NCBI GenBank assembly: GCA_937136055.1 | Contig: CAKZOD010000022.1 | Coordinates: forward strand, 1-64,000 | Source: an uncultured Oceanospirillaceae bacterium | GTDB taxonomy: Bacteria > Pseudomonadota > Gammaproteobacteria > Pseudomonadales > Balneatricaceae | Direction of reading: 5' to 3' | DNA: 64,000 nucleotides | In this document: positions 18,659 through 26,757 of the stretch, in pieces | How positions within the stretch are numbered: position 1 is the first letter of the stretch | Layout of the letters: every line of letters starts with the position of its first letter | The notes under the pieces: generated by a model | The model's input: only the letters and a program-made list of their open reading frames with translations | What the model was told of the DNA's origin: nothing | Database searches by the model: none | Made by a program: the position numbers and the translations under genes

Positions 18659-19411
18659 TTAAACCTCATTGTTTTTTGAGTATTGCAAGCCTTCATTCCT
18701 CGAATATTGCTTATTTAATAATAAATACTGAGGGTTGCTATTTAAAAAATTAATAATTTGTTGGTATGTAAAAGTATATTCACTGGTCTGCAAATGCGAA
18801 AAAAGTATATTAATTAATTCAAAATCTTCTTTGTAGTCAACGGTGAGTCTATAATGTGAATAATCGAAGTCTGATCGATAGCTACTTATGAGATAGTGGT
18901 TGTCTGTTGAATATAAGCCGTGAGTAACATGCTCTCTGTCTACTGCTTTGGTCATTGTTTGATGCAACTCCTTGAGTACAGAGTAGTTAATCACTTCTGT
19001 GTCAAAGCCATCTGGGAATGTAGGATCTAAGGCATTACTGGTATAATCGGCTTTTGAGTCAAGATGAAATTTTATTACGTTGTCAACAATTACAGGGTCG
19101 ATAAGTGGGCAGTCTCCTGTGACTCTTACAATGACGTCTGCTTTTGCAGCTTTACTGCAATGGTAATACCTAGCGAGAACATCCTGTAACTCACCTCTGT
19201 AAATGTTATAACCACTATTTGTAACTATGTTCGATAATAAATCATCGCTAGATTCAGTGCTCGTAGCAATAATGATATCGTCTAGTCGTTTGCTTTTGGT
19301 TAATCTATCGAGCAGTCTTAGTATCATCGGGCGATCTAAAATTGGCAATATGACTTTATTTTTGAACCTTCTTGAAGAGCTTCTCGCTTGGACTATTGCA
19401 ATTATCTTCAT
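18659..19411 (-). CDS. SpsF-type cytidylyltransferase, likely the CMP-sugar-activating enzyme
   Basis: The nucleotidyltransferase N-terminus IIAIVQARSSSRRFKNKVILPI, split around residues 2-23, and IVRVTGDCPLIDP place it in the SpsF/COG1861 family rather than canonical PseF/NeuA (PARGGSKR type). In Bacillus the sps genes pair SpsF with SpsE and SpsG (PseI- and PseG-like), so here it probably activates the sugar with CTP in place of PseF. ATG 19411 overlaps the previous stop as ATGA; a GTG nine bases upstream is possible. It has 250 residues. Confidence 0.78.
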   Translation of the reverse strand: MKIIAIVQARSSSRRFKNKVILPILDRPMILRLLDRLTKSKRLDDIIIATSTESSDDLLSNIVTNSGYNIYRGELQDVLARYYHCSKAAKADVIVRVTGDCPLIDPVIVDNVIKFHLDSKADYTSNALDPTFPDGFDTEVINYSVLKELHQTMTKAVDREHVTHGLYSTDNHYLISSYRSDFDYSHYRLTVDYKEDFELINILFSHLQTSEYTFTYQQIINFLNSNPQYLLLNKQYSRNEGLQYSKNNEV

Positions 19412-20280
19412 ATAAACCACTTTGAAGGGTTGTTTAAAATTTTATCACTGCTGGCTAGTTCATCAAAGTTCAGGCCAGGAACATACTCACTATTTATAAT
19501 ACTTATAAGCTCTTCTCTCGAACTAACGCCAATTAAAACATCTTCTATTTCAGTTATGGCTTGTATATAACTTAGGCAGGCTTGTAATGCAGTTACTGAA
19601 TTTCTATGCTGCCAGCTTTGATAATGCTCAAAGTGCTTATAACCGAAATTTAGTTTATTGGGGATAATGTTACTTAATAATAAACCTTGTAGAAAAATAC
19701 TTCTTGCCTGGGTTTTTATTTTGTTTCGTGATAGCTCTTTTAATATACCGGATTGAGCGAAGGATTGGTTAAAGATATTGATGGGAAATTGAATAATATC
19801 TGGTGTCCATTTGTTTAATATATTGTTTGTTTGTTCTACTGTATAGACAGAAATACCTATATTTTTAGCTAAACCCTTTTGTTTAATCTGCGTCATGATC
19901 TCTTGTGTTATAGAAAACCTTTTATCTTCTAGTGCATCTGAATTATGAAGCAGAATATTTGTTAATTGAGAGCATTTTAAGTTGGCAATACTGGTTTCGA
20001 TAGATAATAAAATATTATCAACGTCAACAGGTTTAATATCTTTAGGTATGAAAAACTTTGAAGTATACTCAGTTGAATTTCCATTCAACATCTCTCCCAG
20101 CCTTAATTCGGCATCACCGTAATTTGGAGAAGTATCAATTGCGGTTATATTCGCTTGCCTTGCAGCGTTTAGGATAGCTATATTCTCATGAGTTGAAAGC
20201 CTCCCATGGGAGTTTGTTATACCGTAATCCATGCCAAATGTAGCAGAACCTAAAACAAATTTCATATTAGAGTTTTTCAT
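19408..20280 (-). CDS. aldo/keto reductase
   Basis: This is an NAD(P)H-dependent AKR-fold oxidoreductase. FVLGSATFGMDYG opens the barrel, TAIDTSPNYGDAELRLGEML (about residues 48-67) holds the catalytic Asp and Tyr, and the C-terminal part has LIGVSSREEL, the cofactor-binding end. The protein has 290 residues from ATG 20280, which shares one base with the PhyH stop (TAATG). A TTG nine bases upstream or an internal ATG are alternatives. In nonulosonic-acid clusters such reductases may set a side-chain hydroxyl or act on a precursor; the substrate is unknown. Confidence 0.8.
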   Translation of the reverse strand: MKNSNMKFVLGSATFGMDYGITNSHGRLSTHENIAILNAARQANITAIDTSPNYGDAELRLGEMLNGNSTEYTSKFFIPKDIKPVDVDNILLSIETSIANLKCSQLTNILLHNSDALEDKRFSITQEIMTQIKQKGLAKNIGISVYTVEQTNNILNKWTPDIIQFPINIFNQSFAQSGILKELSRNKIKTQARSIFLQGLLLSNIIPNKLNFGYKHFEHYQSWQHRNSVTALQACLSYIQAITEIEDVLIGVSSREELISIINSEYVPGLNFDELASSDKILNNPSKWFI

Positions 20281-21107
20281 TAATTGCAACCAACTCGATA
20301 ACCAGGGATATATTCCACTTGCTCAGAACGCCTAGTTACTCGTGTAAACTCGTCGAGAGGAGGAGCTGTATCCAACCCGATCAGGCGCTTTCGTTCATCA
20401 CTTAACTGATTAAAAATTGAATCAGGGGTGTTTCTCACAAAATCGAAGGAAGGCTTTATAAACCAGCGGCCATAGCCTAATACAACTGCCCATCTAGAAA
20501 GGCTGCTCAATTTTTCAGATGCTCCATGCCACAAAGCACCGTTAAAAATGAGTACGCTACCGTGTTTTGCATTAACAATGACTTCATCATCATAGTTTTT
20601 CCCAGTTTCAGCATAGCAATCTCTAAGATGTGATTTAGGGACTACTATCGTCGAGCCGTTATTTTCATTAAAATCATCAAGCATAAATAACGCGACGAGA
20701 ATTAATGGGTAGCCATTTTTCCCAGGCAAATTACTGTCTAAGTGAAGTTGTTGCTTTGCCGATCCTTGTAAAGGACATCTTGCAGATATATTTAATAGGT
20801 TAACAGGCTCTGAGTTATCATAAGACCCTTGCTGGAGCATATAATTGATCAATGGCAGGGTTTTGTTATGGTCAAATAAATCGAAGTACTTTATGTCCTT
20901 GTTGTGCATATTGTATACAGTTTTCTCAGAAACTTTATTGTTTAAACCGTGGTCTTTTGTATTTGAACCTACGTAGTTGTCTTTGTGTAGTAAGTAGTCT
21001 CTTTCAAGCATTGATTTGTAAGTATCGCATTCATCACTCGTTAATACATTTTCAATAACGATGAAACCATTTTCTTGGAGGGAAATAGCTTGTTCTTTTA
21101 AATCCAT
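20280..21107 (-). CDS. phytanoyl-CoA dioxygenase (PhyH) family Fe(II)/2-oxoglutarate oxygenase
   Basis: The double-stranded beta-helix metal site is visible as HLD in KQQLHLDSNLPG (about residues 121-123) and the distal His in GALWHGASEKL (about residue 196), with STIVVPKSHL between. The length of 275 residues is typical of PhyH-like small-molecule hydroxylases. It is the first gene of the nine-gene minus-strand operon, so its promoter should lie in the 138-base gap to the divergent methyltransferase. Oxidation of a sugar or acyl chain of the flagellar glycan is the contextual guess; it is not a known Pse enzyme. Confidence 0.82.
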   Translation of the reverse strand: MDLKEQAISLQENGFIVIENVLTSDECDTYKSMLERDYLLHKDNYVGSNTKDHGLNNKVSEKTVYNMHNKDIKYFDLFDHNKTLPLINYMLQQGSYDNSEPVNLLNISARCPLQGSAKQQLHLDSNLPGKNGYPLILVALFMLDDFNENNGSTIVVPKSHLRDCYAETGKNYDDEVIVNAKHGSVLIFNGALWHGASEKLSSLSRWAVVLGYGRWFIKPSFDFVRNTPDSIFNQLSDERKRLIGLDTAPPLDEFTRVTRRSEQVEYIPGYRVGCN

Positions 21108-21245
21108 GATTACGTGCTCGTACTTTAAAGTTAACGGAAGGTATTTTAGATTTTTCGATACAGAGTAAAGCTTCTAGTATATAAATTATATCGGCATCAT
21201 GTTGTAATAGCTGAGACTTTTTTAGAAGCTTGAGGAAGCTAGGTT

Positions 21246-21914
21246 ATGGATCAAAAAAAGATATTTCTTAATTCCGAAGGGGATAGCTGGAATTCAAGGA
21301 ATAAAGGTGCTGAAATTGATGATAAAGACCCTATTGTAAACTACTTTTATGATTTACATAAAGCTTCCCCTGGTGAGATATTTGGACGTTTATTAGAAAT
21401 TGGTTGTGCTGATGGAAAGCGGTTATCTGTATTAAAAGCGTTACCTTTTACGAGTCTGGAAGGCTTAGAACCATCTAAGGAAGCCGTTGAGGCTGCAGTA
21501 AGTAAAGGGGTTCATGCTTATGTTGGGACAGCAGATCAGTTGCCTTTTGAAGATAGATCGTTTGACTATGTAGTGTTTGCTGGTTGTCTGTACTTAGTTG
21601 ATAGGGAAGATTTATTTTCAATTTCTCATGAGGCTGATAGAGTTTTAAAACCGAATGGTAAAATAATTCTGTATGATTTTTCACCGCAGGCAAATCTGAA
21701 AAATCAATATAAGCATTGTTCAGGAGTAGTAGTCCATAAAATGGACCACTCCAAAATGTTTACTTGGAATCCTGACTATACAGTAGCTTTCAGAAAGAGT
21801 TACAGTTATGACTTAAAGAGCAGTTTTAGTTCTAATTTAGATGATCAAATCGTAATTACAGTTTTGAATAAGTGTATGCCAGGGAGTGGGTACATAAAAT
21901 CAAACCAAAATTAA
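21246..21914 (+). CDS. class I SAM-dependent methyltransferase
   Basis: Motif I, RLLEIGCADGKRLSVLKAL (about residues 44-62), is followed by GLEPSKEAV, GTADQLPFEDRSFDYVVFAG and HEADRVLKPNGKIILYD, the Methyltransf_11 pattern. It has 222 residues, with GAGGA at 21232-21236 as ribosome site. It diverges from the PhyH-led operon. The opening DSWNSRNKG resembles methyltransferases found in sugar clusters, so it may methylate the flagellar glycan, but nothing in the sequence names the substrate. It is AT-rich like the rest of the island. Confidence 0.8.
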   Translation: MDQKKIFLNSEGDSWNSRNKGAEIDDKDPIVNYFYDLHKASPGEIFGRLLEIGCADGKRLSVLKALPFTSLEGLEPSKEAVEAAVSKGVHAYVGTADQLPFEDRSFDYVVFAGCLYLVDREDLFSISHEADRVLKPNGKIILYDFSPQANLKNQYKHCSGVVVHKMDHSKMFTWNPDYTVAFRKSYSYDLKSSFSSNLDDQIVITVLNKCMPGSGYIKSNQN

Positions 21915-22256
21915 TTAGTTATATATCTATACATAATTTATGCCTTATCAATATAAGTGGCCTAGCTCAAGGGAAATCGGCAGGTCCTTTTGCGTAGTTT
22001 GAGTTTGGGCTATGGATGTGAGTCATTAATGGGAGCTAGATTCAATTATCTGCAGCGTTTAGCTTATAAAAACTGTTTAAAGCTAACGCAAACGATTATT
22101 AAAGTTTGAAGGCGAAAATTTAGACAGAGTATAGTAATAAACTAATTATATAGGTCGCTTGAAAACTGCCCACAAAAGAACGCTGCTCATTTTAGCTTTT
22201 TAATTAACAGCGCTTTTTTAGTAAATATCAACGGGCTTAAGATTTAAGTGAATTAC
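21915..22256. other. gene-free interval between glycan and carnitine regions
   Basis: No ORF with a credible start and family pattern is seen. A weak pair CGCTG/CAGCG near 22170-22210 followed by TTTTTT on the plus strand could be a poor terminator. No repeat, tRNA or attachment-site-like direct repeat was found at this boundary. Confidence 0.5.
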
Positions 22257-23723
22257 CTAGCAACCAATAGATCTTCCTAAGCCTTTCGGCTTTTCAAGTG
22301 AGTAGTGATGACTAAATATCGTTGCTAATTTTGAGTTTATTGGTTTTTCAGCGTTACAGGTTTTACCCGCTTCTAAGTCCACATGCAATAACATATGCTC
22401 ACCAGTCGCTAACAAAACCCCAGTTTCAGGCTGATATAAGCTGTGGAATAAGTGCATTTTCTTTTCGCTGTGTCCTATCAATTGTGTTTTTACCTCTAAC
22501 GGTTTATTGAGCTTTACTTCATCGATGTGACAGATATGAGTTTCTACGGTGAAGTAGCTTTTGCCACTCTCTACATATGCGCCATCTGCGCCGATGAAGG
22601 TCATGAAATTATCTGTTGCTATGCTCATAACTTGTAGATAATTTGATTCGTTCATGTGGCCGTTGTAGTCGATCCAGGCTGGGAGGACTTTGCCTTGGTA
22701 CATGGTGAGGGGTTGGCTTAGATCGGGTGCGCTATCTATTTGGGGTACTAGTTCGGTTAGGCGTTGGTCGTGCTCGCGGAGCATTTCGCCGACGCCCCAG
22801 TTGGCGTCTTTTTGGACGCGCATGATGCCGACTAAATTGTCGTCGCGGATGCGCTCGAGTTCGCGGATGCTGTGCTTGCCTGATTGCCGATCCGATTGAT
22901 CGGCAATTTTTTGTACTAACTCGTCAGTGAGCTTAGGCACATCCATTAGTTTGGTCCACGGCCATGCGAGGGCGGGGCCGAATTGGCCGATGAAGTGGGC
23001 CATTCCTGCTTCGCCACCGGCGATGCGGTAGGTTTCAAAGAGGCCCATTTGTGCCCAGCGCAAACCGAAGCCGAAGCGGATAGCATCATCGATTTCTTCT
23101 GTTGTTGCGATGTCATCTTTAATTAGCCACAGGCCTTCGCGCCATACGGCTTCTAGTAATCTATCGGCGATGTGTGCATCGATTTCTTTGCGAACAACTA
23201 AGGCTTTCATGCCTATGGCAGTGAGGATGCTTTGGGCTTTTTCTACACTTTGCGCTGGGCATTTTACACTAGGGACTAGTTCGACTAGCGGAACTAGATA
23301 AACAGGGTTAAAAGGATGAGCCACCATGATCTGGCCGGGGTTAGTTGAGTGCTCTTGTAACTCGCTTGGTTTAAAGCCCGAGGTGGATGAGCCAATGATT
23401 GCATTGTCTGAACAGTGGCTTTGGATTTGACCGAGTATCTTATGCTTTAGATCTAATCTTTCAGGTACACTTTCTTGAATCCATTGAGCATCGCTGACAG
23501 CGAGTTCTAGAGAGTCGCAGAATACCAATTTACCTTCTTCTGGCATTGCTACATCGGCCAGTGCAGGAAGTGAGCGCCTTGCATTGTTGAGGACTTCGCT
23601 GATTTTACGCTGCGCATCGGGTGCTGGGTCAAATACATTAACATCCCATCCGTGAAGTAAAAATCTAGCGACCCAGCCGCCACCTATCACGCCACCACCA
23701 ATACATGCTGCAATTTTTTTCAT
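22257..23723 (-). CDS. L-carnitine dehydrogenase fused to a betainyl-CoA thioesterase
   Basis: The N-terminal part (about residues 1-320) is a 3-hydroxyacyl-CoA-dehydrogenase-type oxidoreductase: NAD motif IGGGVIGGGWVARF (residues 8-21) and catalytic His in MVAHPFNPVYLVPLVELV. It oxidises L-carnitine to 3-dehydrocarnitine (CdhA role). The C-terminal part (about 345-488) is a hotdog thioesterase with IDYNGHMNESNYL, matching CdhB, which hydrolyses betainyl-CoA to glycine betaine. The two are separate genes in Pseudomonas aeruginosa; fused forms are known in other proteobacteria. It has 488 residues and is last in the SDR-cdhC direction of transcription. Confidence 0.88.
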   Translation of the reverse strand: MKKIAACIGGGVIGGGWVARFLLHGWDVNVFDPAPDAQRKISEVLNNARRSLPALADVAMPEEGKLVFCDSLELAVSDAQWIQESVPERLDLKHKILGQIQSHCSDNAIIGSSTSGFKPSELQEHSTNPGQIMVAHPFNPVYLVPLVELVPSVKCPAQSVEKAQSILTAIGMKALVVRKEIDAHIADRLLEAVWREGLWLIKDDIATTEEIDDAIRFGFGLRWAQMGLFETYRIAGGEAGMAHFIGQFGPALAWPWTKLMDVPKLTDELVQKIADQSDRQSGKHSIRELERIRDDNLVGIMRVQKDANWGVGEMLREHDQRLTELVPQIDSAPDLSQPLTMYQGKVLPAWIDYNGHMNESNYLQVMSIATDNFMTFIGADGAYVESGKSYFTVETHICHIDEVKLNKPLEVKTQLIGHSEKKMHLFHSLYQPETGVLLATGEHMLLHVDLEAGKTCNAEKPINSKLATIFSHHYSLEKPKGLGRSIGC

Positions 23724-23794
23724 GTGTGTTCTCTTTAATAAATTCTTAATTAGTTACGAGCTATATTTTCTTTACTCGCTACTCGAAACGGTAT

Positions 23795-24556
23795 TTATGG
23801 ATTTAATGTTTCTGTATGACCATCGATACTGAGTGATTGGCCTGATATCTTATTACCGCCATCTGACGATAAGAATAATGCCATGTTGGCTATGTCTTGT
23901 GCTTTGACCCAGGTTTTCATTGAGACACCTTTAACATACATTTCACGCACTGCTTGCTCGTCGATCTCCCTAGCTTTTGCTTCTTTTGCGATGACACGAT
24001 CCATACGCTCACCTTCCACGGCACCTGGGCATAGGGCATTGACGCGTACGTTATGCTCGCCTAGCTCCATTGCAAGGGTTTTCATTAAACCAATGATGCC
24101 CCACTTGGCAGTCGCATAGGGGCTGCGATAAGGATAGCCAAATAAACCAGCGGTAGATGAAGTCATGATCAGCAAACCACTGTTCTGTTTTTTGAATTGT
24201 TTAGCGGCGCCTTGGGCGGTCAAGAACGTGCCATCAAGGTTTACAGCCAAGCAGGACTTCCAATCACTAAGGCTTATATCTTCTATTGCACCAGCCGGGC
24301 CTGCAGTACCTGCATTTGCACACACCACATCTAAGCTATTCCAACGTGTCGTTAGATCATCAAACACTGCTTGAATCTGTGATTCGTTAGTGACATCTGC
24401 TTCAAAGCAGGTAATGTCTGGTAGATCACTTTGAAGTTTTTTAATCGCTTGTTTATCAACATCGACAATAGCAACTTGATCACCGCGTGCTAAAAAACTT
24501 TTTGCCATAGCTAGGCCAATGCCTGTGGCACCTGCTGTAATGAGTACGTTTTGCAT
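23795..24556 (-). CDS. short-chain dehydrogenase/reductase in the carnitine operon
   Basis: This is a classical SDR: cofactor loop TAGATGIG (residues 7-14), CANAGTAGPAG, catalytic Ser in MTSSTAGLFG and YATAK (Tyr-x3-Lys), and the PGAVEG segment. It has 253 residues and GAGGA nine bases before the ATG. It is sandwiched between cdhC and the dehydrogenase-thioesterase fusion on the same strand, with 71- and 85-base gaps. A plausible role is handling a hydroxy or keto relative of carnitine, for example the D-isomer, or acetoacetate metabolism; the sequence does not decide. Confidence 0.8.
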   Translation of the reverse strand: MQNVLITAGATGIGLAMAKSFLARGDQVAIVDVDKQAIKKLQSDLPDITCFEADVTNESQIQAVFDDLTTRWNSLDVVCANAGTAGPAGAIEDISLSDWKSCLAVNLDGTFLTAQGAAKQFKKQNSGLLIMTSSTAGLFGYPYRSPYATAKWGIIGLMKTLAMELGEHNVRVNALCPGAVEGERMDRVIAKEAKAREIDEQAVREMYVKGVSMKTWVKAQDIANMALFLSSDGGNKISGQSLSIDGHTETLNP

Positions 24557-24641
24557 CGAAGAGTTTCCTCATCAAACCTGGATAAATTGAAAACACTTAA
24601 ATTAGCGTGCTTTCATTAAAGAGCTTTACTAAATAGCTTTA

Positions 24642-25559
24642 CTAAATAGCAAAGGGCGCTCTTTTAACCAACTTCATTTTCTCGCGCACTTGTGCAGGCG
24701 TCATTAATGTCGCCCCCATATTAGTAACAATCGTGGCGGCCTTTTCCACCAGTTGAGCATTAGTTGCCAATTGGCCTTTACCTAACCATAGGTTATCTTC
24801 TAGGCCGACACGGATGTTGCCTCCTGCTAGCATAGCAGCGGCTGTAAATGGCATTTGGTTTCTGCCGATTGAGAAGGCGGAGAAAGTCCAGTCTTCAGGG
24901 ATGTTATTAACCATCGCCATAAAAGTATTTAAATCATCAGGTGCGCCCCATGGGATACCCATGCACAGCTGTAGCATTACGGGATCTTCAATGATGCCTT
25001 CGCTGACTAACTGCTTGGCAAGCCATAAGTGACCTGTATCAAAAGCTTCAATCTCGATGCGCACACCCATCTCGGTCATTTTTTTACCCATAGCGCGGAG
25101 CATACCGGGAGTGTTTGTCATCACATAATCGGCTTCTGCGAAGTTCATAGTGCCGCAATCTAGGGTGCAAATTTCAGGTAGGCACTGGCGTACATGTTCA
25201 ACACGCTCAGTTGCGCCGACCATGTCAGTTGCGTCTGCATTGACGGGAAACGGGGCTTCAGTTTCACCAAAGACAATATCGCCACCCATACCCGCGGTGA
25301 GGTTTAGTACTACATCTACTTCAGAGTCTCTAACTCGTTCTGTTAGCTCGCGATACAGCGCGATATCGCGGCTGGGCGCACCTGTTTCAGGATCACGTAC
25401 GTGGCAGTGAACAATAGCAGCGCCCGCTTTAGCGGCATCAATACAGCTTTCTGCGATTTGCTTAGGTGAGCGAGGCACATGGGGTGAGCGATCTTGAGTA
25501 CCACCTGAACCTGTTACTGCGCAAGTGATGAAAGGGGTCATATTAGCTTGTAGTGGCAT
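24642..25559 (-). CDS. cdhC: beta-keto acid cleavage enzyme, 3-dehydrocarnitine type (CdhC)
   Basis: This protein belongs to the BKACE (DUF849) family: a Zn-dependent barrel that transfers the beta-keto acid to acetyl-CoA. ITCAVTGSGG near the N-terminus, the metal-binding IVHCHVRDPETG (about residues 49-60) and LNLTAGMGGD are family hallmarks. With carnitine dehydrogenase and CdhR as neighbours, the expected reaction is 3-dehydrocarnitine plus acetyl-CoA giving betainyl-CoA and acetoacetate. It has 305 residues; GGAG lies eight bases before the ATG. Confidence 0.88.
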   Translation of the reverse strand: MPLQANMTPFITCAVTGSGGTQDRSPHVPRSPKQIAESCIDAAKAGAAIVHCHVRDPETGAPSRDIALYRELTERVRDSEVDVVLNLTAGMGGDIVFGETEAPFPVNADATDMVGATERVEHVRQCLPEICTLDCGTMNFAEADYVMTNTPGMLRAMGKKMTEMGVRIEIEAFDTGHLWLAKQLVSEGIIEDPVMLQLCMGIPWGAPDDLNTFMAMVNNIPEDWTFSAFSIGRNQMPFTAAAMLAGGNIRVGLEDNLWLGKGQLATNAQLVEKAATIVTNMGATLMTPAQVREKMKLVKRAPFAI

Positions 25560-25687
25560 GTCATTGCTCCGATTAGAATAATTATTAGCCGCATCATGTC
25601 ATGCATTATTAAAATAAAATTTACATTTTGTGCTTTATTTTTGATAATAAGCGCAAAAATAAAAGCATTCACTTCATGAGCTAGCTA
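25560..25687. promoter_or_regulatory. divergent promoter region cdhC/cdhR
   Basis: This 128-base AT-rich gap separates the divergent catabolic operon and its presumed activator. It contains arms AAAATAAA and TTTATTTT around TTACATTTTGTGC (about 25609-25651), which could be a CdhR site. No -35/-10 pair is convincing. Confidence 0.45.
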
Positions 25688-26662
25688 ATGAGTTTATACA
25701 GCCCGAGCGACCAAACATTAAAAGTCGTTATTTTATTGATTCCTCAATCGTCATTGATGTCTTTGGCTTCAACATTAGACACCATGCGTGCTGCTAACCG
25801 AATTTCAAGGCGCGAGTTGTTTGAGTGGCAAGTGACTACCTTAGATGGTGAGCCTGCAACACTGAGCTGTGGCCAGCGTATTTATCCGGATGCTAAATTT
25901 AGTGAGCACATGAGTGCTCAGTTAATGATTTGCATCGCCGGTTTTTCCCATCAAAAATTTATCACTACAGATCAACTACTCGCTTTTAAAAGACAAGCTA
26001 AGCAGTTTGCGTTTATCGGAGGGGTCGACTCAGGTAGCTGGGTGCTAGCTAAAGCGGGTTTTTTAAATCATCGCCAAGCAACCATTCACTGGGAAGATTT
26101 AGAGGATTTTCGCGATGCGTATCCGAATATTGAGGTTAAGCCTGATCGCTATGTGATTGATGGCAAGTACTTTACCACTGGAGGTGCAGCACCAACGATA
26201 GATCTCTTTCTGCACTTAATTCACACAAGATACGGTAAAACCTTGGCCTTAGAAGTAGCCAGCGTGTTTATTTACGATGGAAAAAGCCAAGGGCAAGTGC
26301 CGCAGTCTCTAGTCACTTTAGGTGCCTTAGAAGTCGAGCAGCCAAAAGTCGCAGGCGCCGTTAGGTTAATGGAGCAGCACTTAGATTCACCCATTGGTAG
26401 TGAGCAGATCGCCCGTGAATTAGGAATTTCGAAGCGAACTTTAGAGTCTTTGTTTCGCAAGCAGTTATCAACCAGCCCGCAGCAGTATTTTAAGCGTTTA
26501 AGGTTGCAGGCGGCAAAAAGGTTACTGATCGAAAGCGAGCATAATATGCAAGAAGTGGCGATTCGCTGTGGTTTTAATTCGCTGGCGGCGTTTTCACGTG
26601 AGTACAAACGATTTTTTTCACAAAGCCCATTAAAGTATAGGCAGCAACACAAACTTAAGTGA
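25688..26662 (+). CDS. cdhR: GATase1-like AraC-family transcriptional regulator (CdhR)
   Basis: The N-terminal domain (about 10-190) is a DJ-1/PfpI glutamine-amidotransferase-like sensor without an obvious catalytic triad (VVILLIPQSSLMSLAST, FIGGVDSGSWVLAKAG). The C-terminal AraC DNA-binding domain (about 225-320) has IARELGISKRTLESLFRK and NMQEVAIRCGFNSLAAFSREYKR. This architecture is that of CdhR, GbdR and ArgR, which sense carnitine, betaine or arginine. Its position divergent to the carnitine genes makes CdhR the best call. It has 324 residues. Confidence 0.85.
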   Translation: MSLYSPSDQTLKVVILLIPQSSLMSLASTLDTMRAANRISRRELFEWQVTTLDGEPATLSCGQRIYPDAKFSEHMSAQLMICIAGFSHQKFITTDQLLAFKRQAKQFAFIGGVDSGSWVLAKAGFLNHRQATIHWEDLEDFRDAYPNIEVKPDRYVIDGKYFTTGGAAPTIDLFLHLIHTRYGKTLALEVASVFIYDGKSQGQVPQSLVTLGALEVEQPKVAGAVRLMEQHLDSPIGSEQIARELGISKRTLESLFRKQLSTSPQQYFKRLRLQAAKRLLIESEHNMQEVAIRCGFNSLAAFSREYKRFFSQSPLKYRQQHKLK

Positions 26663-26757
26663 TGTGTGTCATGAGTTTGTCTTAATCTGCTTTTAAACTA
26701 GGCCAAAGGTTTGGGTTTAAAAGCTCATTTACTAAATGTTAACTATCGAGAGGAATA

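Noticed and set aside
23775..23795. third heptamer repeat (ACTCGCTACTCG)
   Set aside because: Fewer than two full units; chance level.
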